Shown piece after piece: positions 11,597-24,066 of a DNA stretch of 64,000 nucleotides. Every line of letters begins with the position of its first letter. The stretch's first letter is position 1. Under the pieces are notes generated by a model. The model had not been told where the DNA came from and searched no databases. It worked only from the letters and a program-made list of their open reading frames with translations. Source of the DNA: Jacaranda mimosifolia (lineage: Eukaryota; Streptophyta; Magnoliopsida; Lamiales; Bignoniaceae); assembly GCA_018894105.1 (NCBI GenBank), contig CM032117.1:33584501-33648500 (forward strand), written 5' to 3'. Position numbers and translations under genes: made by a program.

Positions 11597-13188
11597 GTCA
11601 ATTGGATCGTGATCCAAAGACCTATAAGGAAGCCATGTTGGACATAGATTCGGGACGTTGGCTAGAAGCCATGAGATCCGAAATGGACTCCATGTACTCA
11701 AACAAAGTATGGACTTTGGTAGATCCACCAGAGGGAATAGTTCTCGCCGGTTGCAAGTGGATCTATAAGCGAAAGCTTAGAGTAGATGGAGAAGTGGTGA
11801 CTTTTAAGGCACGGCTAGTAGCAAAAGGTTACACTCAAAGACTCGGTATCGATTTTGAGGAAACATTTTCACCGATTGCTATGCCTAAGTCCATTCGGAT
11901 CTTACTTGCCATAGCCGCATATTATGACTATGAGATATGGCAAATGGATGTTAAAACCGCTTTTCTCAATGGTGACATTGAAGAAGAAATTTACATGGAG
12001 CAACCACAATGTTTTACATCCAAAGGGAGTGAGAAAAAGGTTTGCAAACTCCAGAAATCCATTTATAGGTTAAAACAAGCATCCCAAAGTTGGAACATAT
12101 ATTTTGACAAAACGGTCAAATCATTTGGCTTTGTCAAAAATATGTATAAACCCTGTGTGTACAAGAAATCTAGTGGGAGTTCAGTATAGCTTATTGTGCT
12201 TTATGTCGATGACATCTTTCTCAATGGGAATAAGGTAGGAATGTTAGAGTGTACTAAAGCGTGGTTATCTACACAATTCTCCATGAAGGATTTGGAAGAA
12301 GCATCCTACGTATTGGGAATACGTATCTATAGAGATAGATCAAAGAGGATGCTAGGGCTTTCCCAAACCCCGTACATTGACAAGATACTAAAGAGGTTTA
12401 GTATGGAAGAATCCAAGAGGGGATTCCTTCCCATGAGACATGGCATTCGTCTCTCAAAGTCTATGGCCCCCAAGACTGAGGAAGAGAAGCGAAGGATGTC
12501 CCACATACCTTATGCCTCCACCATAGGAAGCATAATGTATGCAGTGCAATGTACTAGACCGGATGTGGCACACTCGTTAAGTGTTACGAGTAGGTTCCAA
12601 TCCAATCCCATTGAGAGTCACTGGATAGCCATAAAAGCAATCCTTAAGTACTTGGGAAAAACTAAGGACATGTTCTTGGTATACGGCAATAGAGAATTAA
12701 AACTAGAAGGGTTTTCGGATTCAAGTTTCCAATCCGATGTAGATGACCTCAAATCCACTTCTGGATTTATATTTTACCTCAATGGCGGCGCGGTGAGTTA
12801 GAAAAGATCCAAACAAGACACCACAGCCGATTCAACCACTGAAGCAGAGTATATTGCAACTTCGGAAGCTACAAAGGAGAGTGTTTGGATGAAAAACTTC
12901 ATTCAAGAGTTGAATGTGGTGCCTAGCATTGCTGAGCCAGTAGTTGTCTTCTACGACAACAACGGGGTGGTAGCGCAAGCTAAAGAGCCAAGATCTCATC
13001 AGCGATCCAAGCACATATTGAAGTGATATCATTTGATCCAGGAGATCATTGATAGAGGCGACATCCGAGTGGAGAGAGTTGCCTTAGAAGAGAATATAGC
13101 AGATCCACTAACAAAACTCCTATCGCAAAAGGTCTTTGAAGGACATCTTGAGAAGATGGGTCTCAAGGCCATAGGGCATTGGCTTTAG
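11524..13188 (+). pseudogene. pol: Element B reverse transcriptase and RNase H
   Basis: In frame +1, overlapping the previous block across the frameshift. The RT has WQMDVKTAFLNG (first catalytic Asp) and the YVDD box at 12202-12213, just after a TAG at 12187-12189. RNase H follows, with further stops at 12799 (TAG in a usual Trp codon) and 13024 (TGA in a usual Arg codon). The frame ends at 13186-13188. Between stops the protein sequence is well preserved, so the element was active in the fairly recent past. It copies retrotransposon RNA to DNA and removes RNA from the hybrid. Confidence 0.92.
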
Positions 13189-13202
13189 GGCAAGCGGGAG
13201 AT
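13189..13202 (+). other. Polypurine tract region of element B
   Basis: A purine-rich stretch with CAAGCGGGAGAT directly before the 3' LTR start. It is less pure than element A's tract. Confidence 0.55.
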
Positions 13203-13810
13203 TATTGGAATAGTGCCCAGCAAGCCAATTAGATTGGCCTCGTAAACTATTTCATTGTAAGACAATCTTGATTGAATGATATTCATCATATGGCCATCTT
13301 CATCATATGCTCTTCATATACTTCACTGGCATTTGGATGAAGCCCTTAGATCAAACAAGACTAAGGGACTTGGTCTGGTGACCATGGAATAAGTCTCACA
13401 CGGTCGTGATCTTAAACCTTCCAAGTCATAGGATCTTAAGAGAACAAGGGCATCTAAGATCAGGATAGACTTGCACTAACGATGCATAATCCAATAGTTA
13501 GATATTGTTCTATTCCATGAGCAACTGTATGAGATACGGGTGCATGTTAGTGGGTGCTTGTTAGAGAATAAGGCACTAAAGACCCACCTGGAGAATCCAC
13601 TAGATAGCCCAAGTGGCAAGTCAGTAGTGGAAAGTTCTCCCGCTTACGCTAGTGCATATTATTAGTCCTTTGACCTAAGGATCCAAGGTAACCTTGTGTC
13701 CGGTCCTCATGCTTTGACTCTTCCTTGACCACATAGCGAGTCTTCTGGGTTGAGATTGGGTATGAGCTACTTGGCATGGAGGTTTGTGAGATCCAAGATG
13801 GAATCCGACT
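13203..13810 (+). repeat. Element B 3' LTR, truncated to its first 608 bases
   Basis: Begins TATTGGAATAG (G to A in the second base) and follows the 5' LTR to the equivalent of 5702. It then joins element A leader sequence matching 3918 onward. The three bases ACT at the joint are shared by both partners. Confidence 0.92.
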
Positions 13811-14984
13811 TTTGCTAATTGCATCTCATGCAACTCTTGATATATTTTGCCTCACTTTTCATATAGACCCATGTAACCATGCGCCATCTATGATACTAAG
13901 TGTTAAGTCGAACCTACCAATCAATCTTTAACTCAAGACGAGTACCACATCATCCCCCATAGTCAAGTGCCAATGTGTGGGCGTTCCTAAGTAAAAGTGC
14001 ATCTAATGCTAAGTGTATGCTCACAGCTTTCCTCCTAAGTGTGACCCCTGTAACCAAGTGCCATCACACAAAATCGGTAGCATCGACATGGCATACACTA
14101 TTAGTAGAAGGCTTGGATTAATTAAAACTCATTTAATTTATATCTATTTGGACTTAATATTCGAAAAGAACTTAGATATTCTAAGTTGAGGGTTTTTGCT
14201 TGCAAATTTCTTATCATTTTATCTTCTTATTTAAGTTTTCTATATCCTAAACATGCATCTCATACATTAATAGGATATGGTAAGCGTAAATAAGTAAATA
14301 TGCCAAGCATGCTCCTTGGGTAGGATGACCATGAGCCTAACCAAGTGGTGCACTTAGAGCTATATGTACACCACCTAGTTGATTTTAGATAGGTTAATTA
14401 AATCTAGCTATTACATGAGTGTATCCCATACATTCATGGGTTTTCAAAAGTCTCCATTGCTCCATGCGACAATTACATGAATAGGAATTCCTCACTCCTA
14501 GTGATTCTACTCTCATAACATTTACAAGATAGAACTAAAGAGGCATGCAAGCCTCAATTTAATACAACCCATTTCAACAAATTGAAACAAATAAAATCAA
14601 TATTAAATGCTCATGATCATCCATATTCATTCATCATCCATTCAACAATTAAATAAATAATAAATAAATCTAGAATTAATAATTCATTCTAACAATTAAA
14701 TGCTTATCTCATAAACAAATAATTGAACAAGCATAACATTTATGCCATAAGTTGGAGATTAGCTTTAACTAGATTTTAAAAGCAATCAAAAATGTCAAAC
14801 ATAATTTTAAGGACTTGCACAACACTTGTGCATCCAAACACACGATTTAATGTCATTTCTAGCCAGTAAAGGAACCAAAAAGAAGCTCACAACCTACCTA
14901 ATCCAAAACTGGGTGCTTCTAGCGAAGCTTGGTGTGCGGCTGGGTAGTAGCTCTCGGCGACTGCCCGGCCAGCTTGCACCATTG
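13808..14984 (-). repeat. Second copy of element A leader (duplicate of 3918-5095)
   Basis: Nearly identical to 3918-5095, including the terminal ...GCACCATTG next to an LTR start. It carries three of the four leader motifs (13866-13886, about 13953-13973, 14043-14063). It can only have arisen by copying a segment that already contained the element B insertion junction. Confidence 0.92.
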
Positions 14985-17186
14985 TGTTGGAATAGTGCCC
15001 AGCAAGCTAATTAGATGGGCCTTGTAAACTATTTCATTGTAAGACAATCTTGATTGAATGATATTCATCATATGGCCATCTTCATCATATGCTCTTCATT
15101 TACTTCACTGACATTTGGATGAAGCCCTTGGATCACACAAGACTAAAGGACTTGGTTTGGTGACTATGGAATAAGTCTCACACAGTCGTGATCTTAAACC
15201 TTCCAAGTTATAGGATCTTAAGAGAACAAGGGCATATAAGATCCGGATAGACTTGCACTAACAATGCATAATCCAAGAGTTGGATATTGTTCCGTTCCAT
15301 GAGCAACTGTATGAGATACGGGTGCATGTTAGTGGGTGCTTGTTAGAGAACAAGGCACTGAAGACCCGCCTGGAGAATCCACTAGATAGCCCAAGTAGCA
15401 AATCGGTAGTGGCAAGTTCTCTCGCTTATACTAGTGCATATTATTAGTCTTTTGACCTGAGGTTCCATGGTAACCTTGTGTCCAGTCCTCATGCTTTGAC
15501 TCTTCCTTGACCACTTAGCGGGTCTTCCGAGTTGAGAATGGGTATGAGCTACTTGGCATGGAGGTTTGTGAGATCCAAGATGGAAACCAACTCCTTATCT
15601 TTGTGCAGGGCGAGTGCATCTCTTATGTGCTTTATAATGATCGATTTCAAGAAATCCTTGTGCAAGGTGATGTGACAATTTGGAAAAGGGTTTCCAAAGA
15701 TGAGGTTACAAAGGGAATTGAACATTAAGAATAGAAAATAGTATCGAGGCTATTAGGGAGCCGACTAATATCTTGCTCTATGCCTCTTTTGGGGATTGGA
15801 GACAGAAGGACCGTATTTGCATGGTACGCATAATGCTAAAATAGTTCTTCAAGAGCATTCATTTCGGCCAATTAGTTGGGCTCCATGGGCTTGAGGTTAA
15901 ACATCAACCATGGAGATTGGGTACTCTTCAATTAATGAGATTAATTGAATCGAGTCGCTTAGTTTAAAGGAGTTTAAACTAATGTGAATATTTGATATTC
16001 CAAAAGTCACAAGGAGTTGTGAGCCCATGTCCAATGAATGGTAGAACCTAATGGGTCACACACAAAAGCCAATGACATGGTCAATTGAAGGAAGTAGAGT
16101 TTTCTAAGAGTTAGAAAATTCATAACTGTTTTGGAGGAGGCAAAATTGTAGTCATTTTGACTTGATCAATTTAAATGTTAAATTGGTCAAATTAATTTAA
16201 GAGTTAAATTAAGATCAATTAATAATTGATGTCACATGACTATCAATTCGTCAAAATTAATTTAAGGGTTAAATTGACTTTGACTAGCTTAAATAGTTAA
16301 GCATTTTTTACTTAAGAGTTAAGTCAAATTATTATTGGTTAAATTAAAGTGTTTAATTTAATTGAGTTGGAGGATTATTTTTGGGAGAATAATTAAGTGA
16401 ATGGTTCATTTAATGGAATTATAATTTAATTGCAAGACATTTCATAAGATGAAATTTGTGCTTCAATTAATATTCTTATTCACTAATTACTAGTTAGTGG
16501 CCACCTTGGCAAGGACACTTGGCATCATCTCCTTGGGGATGTTCATGGACCACTCCTATATATAGATATAGGAGTGTGGCCGGCCAAGAGTGAGTGGGAG
16601 CAAGTATGTGCATGACTAGTGTGATTTCTCCCCACATTTTGTGTAGTGGGAATCTAATTTATTAGCATCCCATTATTCTCTCCAATTTCCTCCTCCTGCT
16701 CCTTCCCAGCCTTCCTACCCTCATTCTATGCAGATATTCCATCCATTCTGTAGAGAACAGGCCACAGTTTTGGTGTGTGGACTTTTACATTAGAGGCAAT
16801 CTAATTTGGTTGCTTTTGCTCTTGACTGGAGCAGTTTTCTGGCAGCCGATTTTGCTAGTTCTGGGAGGACCTCTGGTGTTCTGATTGGGATGAATTTTGG
16901 ACTGAAGAATCGTCAAAGGTTTGAGGAGTTCCTGTAAAAATTTCAGCAAAAACGGAGGAGTCTATCCAAGGGGAAATCGGTGGTGATCCTGCTGCGCCAG
17001 TGAAGAGACAGTTTGACTGTTTTCAAGAGTTTTTTCTTGCTCTTCGATTTTCTGTCATCACCCAAGTGGTTTTTCCCTTTCTAAATCTGAATTCCATTTA
17101 TGTCTTGATCCTGGGGGTGTTATGTGGGATACTTTATTCAGTCTTATTTTTAAAATATTTGGTTCCTAGTGCCACACATACCTTCA
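14985..17186 (+). repeat. Second full LTR of element B (2,202 bp)
   Basis: Starts TGTTGG and ends ACCTTCA, with CATTG on both sides (14980-14984 and 17187-17191). Taken alone it has the form of a solo LTR inside element A's leader. The TATA palindrome is at 16551-16576. Confidence 0.92.
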
Positions 17187-17708
17187 CATTGCTGCCAGCC
17201 TGTTTTGGGGTCAAAGGCTAGTCAGGCCTATTTTTAACTCAACTTTTGTGCACTAAAAATTATAGAACACTTTCTAGACATTAAATAACATATTATGGAC
17301 CAATTTTCAGATCTAAAACTCCTTTTAAAATTGAAAATTAAAGTGCTTAATCATACTTCAAAAATTCAAGTTTAAGTGAGAATCATATTCTCCAAAAATC
17401 TCCAACCAAACTCCAATCTCATTGGATAAAAAATGACCACTTTTGATCAAAGAACAACATGCTATATTATCATATAACATCGATTAATTCCAAATCAACA
17501 TTCAACATTAATAACTATAAATTGAAACATACTAAAACATGAATCAACATTTAAATCACATAAAAGCATCTTTCAATTCATCAGGCAATAGAGCCACAAG
17601 CATCATCAACCAAACACCCCAATCCATTACTCGGATCAAGTATTTGGTGACATTGATCAATTCATCACATGAATCAACCAACAATAATCCAAAACAAAGC
17701 ATGGAAAA
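17187..17708 (-). other. Element A 5' leader, distal part
   Basis: The continuation of the leader interrupted at 5095. It starts with the second CATTG and corresponds in inverse orientation to element B bases about 7313-7850. The short open frames in it are not conserved. Confidence 0.8.
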
Positions 17709-17721
17709 GGCTTTGATACCT
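17709..17721 (-). other. Primer-binding site of element A
   Basis: The plus strand reads GGCTTTGATACC, the reverse complement of a tRNA-Met-type site with a C-to-T change. It lies next to the LTR end. Confidence 0.75.
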
Positions 17722-18338
17722 CTTAATAGGAAGAATAGCATTAGGATCCGTAAATCAAAACTTCAAAAGCTTGAAAATAACTAAGCTACTCAAGCGACCA
17801 GGGATCTAGTCATACTATAGATCTATATTAGGAAGAAGAATTACCTCTTGTAGCTCAAAACAAGGAGAAAATCAACTCTCTCTCTCAGATCCAGAAACTG
17901 TCTGCAATCGGCACAGCAGAACGGCAGCAACCTTTGCCCCAGTTAGACTGCTCAAAAAATCACCAAATTAAATCTGGAGTCCATACACACACTAAGTATG
18001 CTACTGTGAAAAAATTGGATTAAAAATAATTCTGTACCGCTCCATAAAAATTCTCCAATCTGGAGCTACTGCAGGTGGATCTCCAAAATTTAGCAAGTCA
18101 AGTGCCTTGCCTCTATTCATATGATCCACACTCCAATCAATCTTCAAATTTTCCCTCACTAGAATCTGGAGTTAGAGAGGAGAAAATGAGGTAGATAAGG
18201 CCAATTTTTAGGTTGGGAAGAAGAAGGAATGCAAAGCTCAACATACAATGCAATGCATGGAGAGAGAGAGAGAGTTTTGGAGGGAATGCAAAGAATCTGA
18301 TCTTCACACTTTCAGCAATGTGTATATCCAAATTTGCT

Positions 18339-18366
18339 CACCCTCTATATCTATATATAGAGGGTG
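18339..18366 (-). promoter_or_regulatory. LTR TATA palindrome, element A
   Basis: The arms CACCCTCTATA and TATAGAGGGTG are perfect 11-base inverted copies around six bases. The arm sequence differs from element B (CACTCCTATA), but the pairing is kept. Confidence 0.6.
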
Positions 18367-18369
18367 GAA

Positions 18370-18395
18370 GGTGTGATGCTATTTGGTATCGCACC
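18370..18395. repeat. Second inverted repeat beside the TATA palindrome
   Basis: Arms GGTGTGAT and ATCGCACC (one G-T pair). The equivalent site is perfect in the LTRs at 28799-28824 and 34886-34913. Element B's LTRs lack it. Confidence 0.55.
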
Positions 18396-19982
18396 TTCCT
18401 CAAGGTGACCGCTCAAGTGGCATGCTAAGTTGGTAAATTCAAATTCAAGTCTTACCTGAATTTCATGTGCGTTTCAATTACATTTAGAATCTAATTCCAA
18501 ATTAATTAAGATGCTAATTTAAATTGATACTTCATTTAAATTTTTCCTCCAAAAATTATTCTTCCCATTAATTAAATTAAACACTTTAATTTAATTAATT
18601 AACCTTTGATTTAACTCTTAAATCAAACAAGCTTATTTCTTAAGCTTAAACTAGTCAACTTAACCCTTTAAGTCAACTTGACCAATTGATGGTCAATATG
18701 GCACCAAATAATTAACTCCTTAATTATTGGTCTAATTTAAATCTTTAAATTAGTTGATTAATTTAATACTTAAATTAATCAAACCTAAATTGATCATTAA
18801 ATTGGTTCGTTGAAAATCGGTCACTAAAGGGTGAGTTTTTCTAATTTTAGAAAATTGCTCTACCAATTTTGGAAGCTAATTAGTTTTTGTGTGTGACCCA
18901 ATAGGTTCTACCATCCATTGGACATGGGCTCACAACTCTTTGTAATTTTTGAATATCTTATATTCATTTTAGTTTAAAACTTCTTTTAAACTAATCGACT
19001 CAATTTAATTAATCTCATTAATCGTAGAGTACCCAATCTCCATGGTCGATGTCCAACCTCAAGCCCATGGAGCCCAACTAAATGATTGAAATGAATCTTT
19101 TGGAGAACTATCATAGCTCTACGTATACTATGCAAATGCGGTCCTTCCGTCTTTTATCTCCCAAAAGAGGCCTAGGGCAAAATATTTCCTGGCTCCCTAA
19201 TAGCCTCGATACTATGTCTCTATTCTTAATGTTCAATTCCCTTATGTGACCTCACCTTTATAAAACTCCTTTTCCAAATTATCACACCACGTTGCACAAG
19301 AATTTCTTGGAATCGATAATTATAGAGCACATAGGAGATGCATTCGTTCTTCACAAAAGCGAAATGTTAGATTCCATCTTGTATCTCACAAACCTCTAAG
19401 CCAAGTAGCTCATACCCAACCTCAACCCGAAGGACCCGCTAAGTGGTCAAGGAAGAGTCAGAGCATAAGGACCAGACACAAGGTTACCATAGTTCCTTAG
19501 GTCAGAGGACTAATAATATGCACTAGCATAAGATGGAGAATTAACCAATACCTACTTGCCACTATGGCTATCTAGTAGATTTTTCGGAGGATCTTTAGTG
19601 CATTGTTCTTTGACAAACACCTACTAACATGCATCTGTATCTCATACAGTTGCTCATGAAATGGAGCAATATCCAACTCTTGGATTTATACATCATTAGT
19701 GTAAGTTTATTCGAATCTCAGATGCCCCGTCTCATAAGATCCTATGACTTGGAAAATTTAAGATCATGACTATGTAAGACTTATTCCATGATCACCACCT
19801 AGTGAACTGACCAAGTCCCGTAGTCATATGTGATCTAAGGGCTTCATCCAAATGCAAATCAAGTAATGTAAAGCATGAGATGAAGGTGGCCATATGAAGA
19901 ATATCATTAAATCAAGATTGTTTTACAAGGAAATAGTTTTTACAAGGTCAATCTAATTAGCTTGTCGGGCACTATTCCTACA

Positions 19983-20427
19983 GAATTTACCGTGGAACCT
20001 CAAGTCAAAGGAGTAATTATATGCATTATCATAAGCTTAGAGAATCATCCTCTCTGATATGCCATTTTGGCTAACTTGAGGATTTCTCTATGTCGAGTCC
20101 TCGGTGAACTTGTTATCTAACAAACACCCAATAACGTATATCAATGTCCACTGTACATCGCTAATGTAAGTTTATCCAAATCTACTATGCCTTTATCTCA
20201 TAGATTATATGACTTGGGGTGATTTCAAGATTAGAACCATAGAGAGACATTTATGATGTAGCCAACTATTGACTTATACTGTAGTCATGCATGATCTTGC
20301 GAGCTTCAAACAAATGCATAGCATAAGATGAAGTAGGATAATTACATAATTATATTGATCAAATAAGAATGAATCATAAGAGTCATTATACACCAATCCA
20401 ATTGGCTTGCTGGACACTACTCTAACA
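19983..20427 (-). repeat. Remnant of an older, related LTR
   Basis: About 445 bases resembling the outer end of element A's LTR with many substitutions. The terminus at 20427 is the reverse complement of TGTTAGAGTAGTGTCC. Element A inserted at its left edge. Confidence 0.7.
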
Positions 20428-23400
20428 TATATTGCTTTTGATGCCTAAATCTTAACAACTATACATGACTGCTATGGTCCCAAGGAGATCACTATGGGTA
20501 ATGGTAATACCATATCAATATCCCACATTGGTAACCTGATTTAAGTGCACAAATTGTCAATTTATCCTATATAATACACTTTGTTCCCCTGCCATTAAAA
20601 CTAATCTCATTTCTATCTCCTAGTTTTATCGTGATAATAACACCTCCATTGAATTTTTTTTATTTTCTTATCTTGTGAAGGATCTGAGTACAAGGGTATC
20701 TCTAGTGTGAGGGTAGAGTAGAGATAGACTATATGAATGGCTGTCGGTCAACAACTATACGCATCCTCAGTGCAACGTAGCCATTTCTCTTTATCTATGG
20801 CATCGACGCTTAGGACATCCTAATAATCGCACTTTAAATACAATTTTACATAAATTTTCTATTCCTATTAGTTCCTTGAGAACAATTTCAGTTTGTAATT
20901 CTTGCTATTCAAATAAGATGGACAAAACTCTTTGCAAAGTCAATGACCTCTGCAAATAATTTGTAGTGATATATGGGATCCTTCTCCCATCTGATCAATT
21001 GATAAAAAACACTACTATGTTTTATTTGTTGATATGAAGTTTTACAAACTTTGCATCCAATGTTAGAATGTCGGTTTAAAAAAATATATCTTTTTACACC
21101 AACGGTGGAGGTGTATTTCAAAGCTTATCATCCTATTTACAATCACATGGTATTGAAAAAAATTGGTTTCACCACCCTATGCACCACAATGAATAGCTAT
21201 AGTCGAACGCCCACGTAAGCGTGTTCTTAAGACGATTAAAACACTTTTGTATCAAGCCTCTCTACCTTCAAAATTCTAGACCTTTGTTTGTCATCAACCA
21301 ATCTACCTCATAAATACGTTGACAACACCTAACTTAAATGACTAGTGCCCATATGAAATTTTATTCAAAGAATCACCTAAATATGAGCATGAAATTTTTT
21401 TTGGCTATTTATGTTACCCCTGACTAAAGTGACCCACGTTCAAAAACCATATGTTTATTTAGGATTTTTCAATAAATTTTATTGTTGTAAGTGCTTTGAC
21501 TCAGTCACCTCAAAATTTTTTCTTTCACAAGATGTAATTTTTTGTGAAGAAAATTATCCTTTTGGAAATATATTTTTCACAATTTAAGGATACTTCATCA
21601 GATATCTCATGGGAAATATTATTTCATGAACAAAATTCAGAAAATTATATTTCCAATTTAAATTCTTGTTTAGAGCTTCTATCTCTATCATCTATGCATA
21701 CGCCAAAGTCTCATTATGCTTCTCCTACAATGGCCTCCATTCATTCAAGTACAACTTCCCATCTCTAAACCGAGAAACTTGTTCCTAATCTTCAGCAAAT
21801 CCTAGCTTCCCTACTATTTCGACACAACCTATCCCTATATCTTCTCAATTGGCTCCTCAAGTGAATCAACCTTCTCACTAACCTACGTCGAAGCAAACTC
21901 CCATTGCCCCTACCTCCCATGGGTACAACCTTAATGCAGCCAATGTTATCTTTTCCGCATCCCTTCCCCTCGACTTTGCTAGGACCACCACAACCCACTG
22001 TGTCCTATACTCCTCCACCCCACCATAGAATTTTCCACCAATTTCATCTCATGATTATTTATTCCAAAACAAACAGTCTCAAACCCAAGCAGTTTCATAT
22101 GATTGTCCAGAGTTCTTCCACATTCATTCCCTAAAACTTTAGACAAGCCAGCAGCATCTTCACTGGAATGCTGTAATGGAAGCTGAATGATGCTTTAGTC
22201 AAAAGTCGGATGTGGGGGGCTTGCTGCCCTGTGCTCGTTTAAAGAATGTGGTAGGTTGTAAATGGTTGTTTCATATTAAGCATCACATTGATAGATTTGT
22301 TGACAGCTGCAAGGCACGTCTAGTTGCTAAAGTCTTCACCTAACGTCCAAAACTCGACTATCTCTCTATCTTTAGCACAGTGATCAAGCCTGTTATTGTC
22401 TGATTGGTTCTCATTATTTCCACACCACAATCCTGGCCTATTCATCAATTGGATGTGAACAATGCCTTTCTACAGGGACGACTTGAAGAAGAAGTCTAAA
22501 TACATCAACCTCTTGGCTTTGAGGCTCTTTTAACCTTGACATATGTTTGTAAACTAAATAAAGCAATCATGGGATCAAGCCGCCCCTCATGCTTGGTATA
22601 CTGAATTACAAAATTATCTTCTTACTATAGGGTTCATTAAATTAAATCAGACTCATTCTCGTTTATTCTACATAATTTTGGATTCATAGTTTATATCCTT
22701 GTTTATGTAAATAACATTCTTGTCACTAGTACAGCCAAGAGGGGTTCGGGATGTTATTGATGCCCTTTCCTATAGGTTTTCTCTCAAGGATCTTGGTTTG
22801 TTCCATTATGTTTTGGGTGTTGAGGTTGTCTCTTCTTCTAATGACCTTCTCTTATCTTAGCAAAAGTACATTCTAGACCTCATCCAAGATACATGTTGAC
22901 ATGCAGGATTGTAATGGTGTTCCTATACTAGTGGCCTCCACTATTGTCTTTGATGCTTCCCTTAAGGATGACCTCGTTAATGGTGCTCTTTATGGGCGAT
23001 TGATTAGTAAGCTTCACTATCTTTCTTTTACTCACCCTGACATAGCTTTTGTTGTTAGCAAGTTGTCTAAGTTTATGCATTAGTTGGGTATTAACCATTG
23101 GCAAGTTGTTAAGCGCCTCTTATTCTATTTGCATGACACATCATCTTTTGGTGTCAAACTGGCAAAGAAAAAGGACAATCGACTTGTTGCATACTCTAAC
23201 TCATATTAGGTTGGTGATTCATCTAATCGCATCTCCACTACCATCTACATGGACTACTTTGACAGCTTTCCAATCTCGTGGTCTTCGAAGAAACAATGGT
23301 CATTTTTCTCATTCCTCCACTAAAGTAAAGTATTGTGTTGTTGCCGCTGCTATTTCTAAAACTAATTGGCTAACCAATCTTCTTCATGAGCATCTTTTCC

Positions 23401-23672
23401 TGATTATCGGTGTTCCACGCATTCTCTGTGACAATGTCAGCACCACCTATATATGTGCCAATCTTTTCTTCCACGGCCGCATGAAACATATCACCATTGA
23501 TTTTCACTTCATCCGAGAACAGGTTCAGAATAAGAATACTAAAGTTCAACACTTGCATGTTGTTGCCCAAGTTGCAGACATCCTTATGAAGCCCCTGCCA
23601 CGTGCCTTTTTCCTCCATATGTTCTCTAAGTTTAGGTCTCGTTGGCATCCGCCCCAACTTGCGGAGGCATAA
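20428..23672 (+). pseudogene. pol: Old degenerate Copia gag-pol
   Basis: Plus-strand remnant riddled with stops and frameshifts. Recognisable pieces in order: a GAG-pre-integrase motif LWHRRLGHP (about 20796-20822); the integrase end and following region (about 21150-21500); an RT piece with DVNNAFLQGRLEEE (about 22457-22498); a YLSFTHPDIAF segment (about 23013-23050); and RNase H with LCDNVSTTYICANLFFHGR then FHFIREQVQ (about 23420-23530). It belongs to a different Copia branch from elements A and B. The longest open piece is 23049-23672. The 5' part and LTR on the left are not recognisable. Confidence 0.85.
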
Positions 23673-23935
23673 TAGTGACCATTGAAGACCTCTCCTATAT
23701 TTCAGCACATTTTGTTAGTATGTTCCTAGTTCTTAGCTCTCTAGTTTGAATAGTTCATTTTATCTAGATTTATTCTATTTTGATTCATATCGCTTTGTTA
23801 TTTTCTATTTATGTTTATGTGGGATCTTGCTTAGTACACCTGCATATATGCTCTTCTCATACATATTAATAAAATCATCTTTCCATTTATTACTTGCAGC
23901 TTTATATCTTTTAACTACAAGGGAGAGGTATTCCT
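23673..23935 (+). repeat. Possible 3' LTR remnant of the old Copia
   Basis: Follows the RNase H end after a purine-containing stretch (GCGGAGGCATAATAG). TGTTAG at about 23711 could be the LTR start. No second copy is in the window, so the ends are uncertain. A short open frame here encodes a hydrophobic peptide with no resemblance I recognise. Confidence 0.35.
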
Positions 23936-24066
23936 ACCTCTGCATATGTGCTCATGCACAAAAATTTGAGGATGGGTTTACTAATATTAGTTCACCACTA
24001 AGAGTCAACAATTTGGATGGATTTTGGCAAAGGAATGAGGCATCTTGGCTTCTACGAGATGACTAA

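Larger units (their letters stand above)
5096..17186 (+). mobile_element. Copia element B insertion, including a rearranged duplication
   Basis: Plus-strand element inserted in element A's leader. The order is full LTR 5096-7297, PBS, leader, gag-pol 9314-13188, polypurine tract, 3' LTR stub 13203-13810, duplicated element A leader 13808-14984, and full LTR 14985-17186. The outer edges carry TGTTGG...CA and the 5-bp duplication CATTG. The internal piece of foreign leader shows that the locus has been rearranged since insertion. Coding capacity is lost through at least five stops and one frameshift. Confidence 0.88.
1..19982 (-). mobile_element. Copia LTR retrotransposon A, minus strand, interrupted by element B
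   Basis: Read on the minus strand the order is 5' LTR (17723-19982), primer-binding site (about 17709-17721), leader (17708-17187, continuing at 5095-3675), gag, protease, integrase, reverse transcriptase, RNase H (3674-77), polypurine tract, and the first 63 bases of the 3' LTR at the window edge. Integrase before RT is the Copia order. The leader is split by element B, flanked by CATTG. The element is dead: it has a deletion in the RT, several stops and frameshifts. The far end lies outside the window, so its target-site duplication cannot be checked. The right flank base run is GAATT (19983-19987). The lineage within Copia was not assigned. Confidence 0.9.
17723..19982 (-). repeat. Element A 5' LTR (about 2.26 kb)
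   Basis: Outer end at 19982, reverse complement TGTAGGAATAGTGCC; inner end beside the PBS. It is related to element B's LTRs along most of its length but clearly more diverged, and represents a distinct subfamily. Two palindromes mark its promoter region (18339-18366 and 18370-18395). Confidence 0.88.

Noticed and set aside
17539..17784. Short frames in element A's distal leader
   Set aside because: They cover the PBS and LTR boundary and are not open in element B's matching leader.
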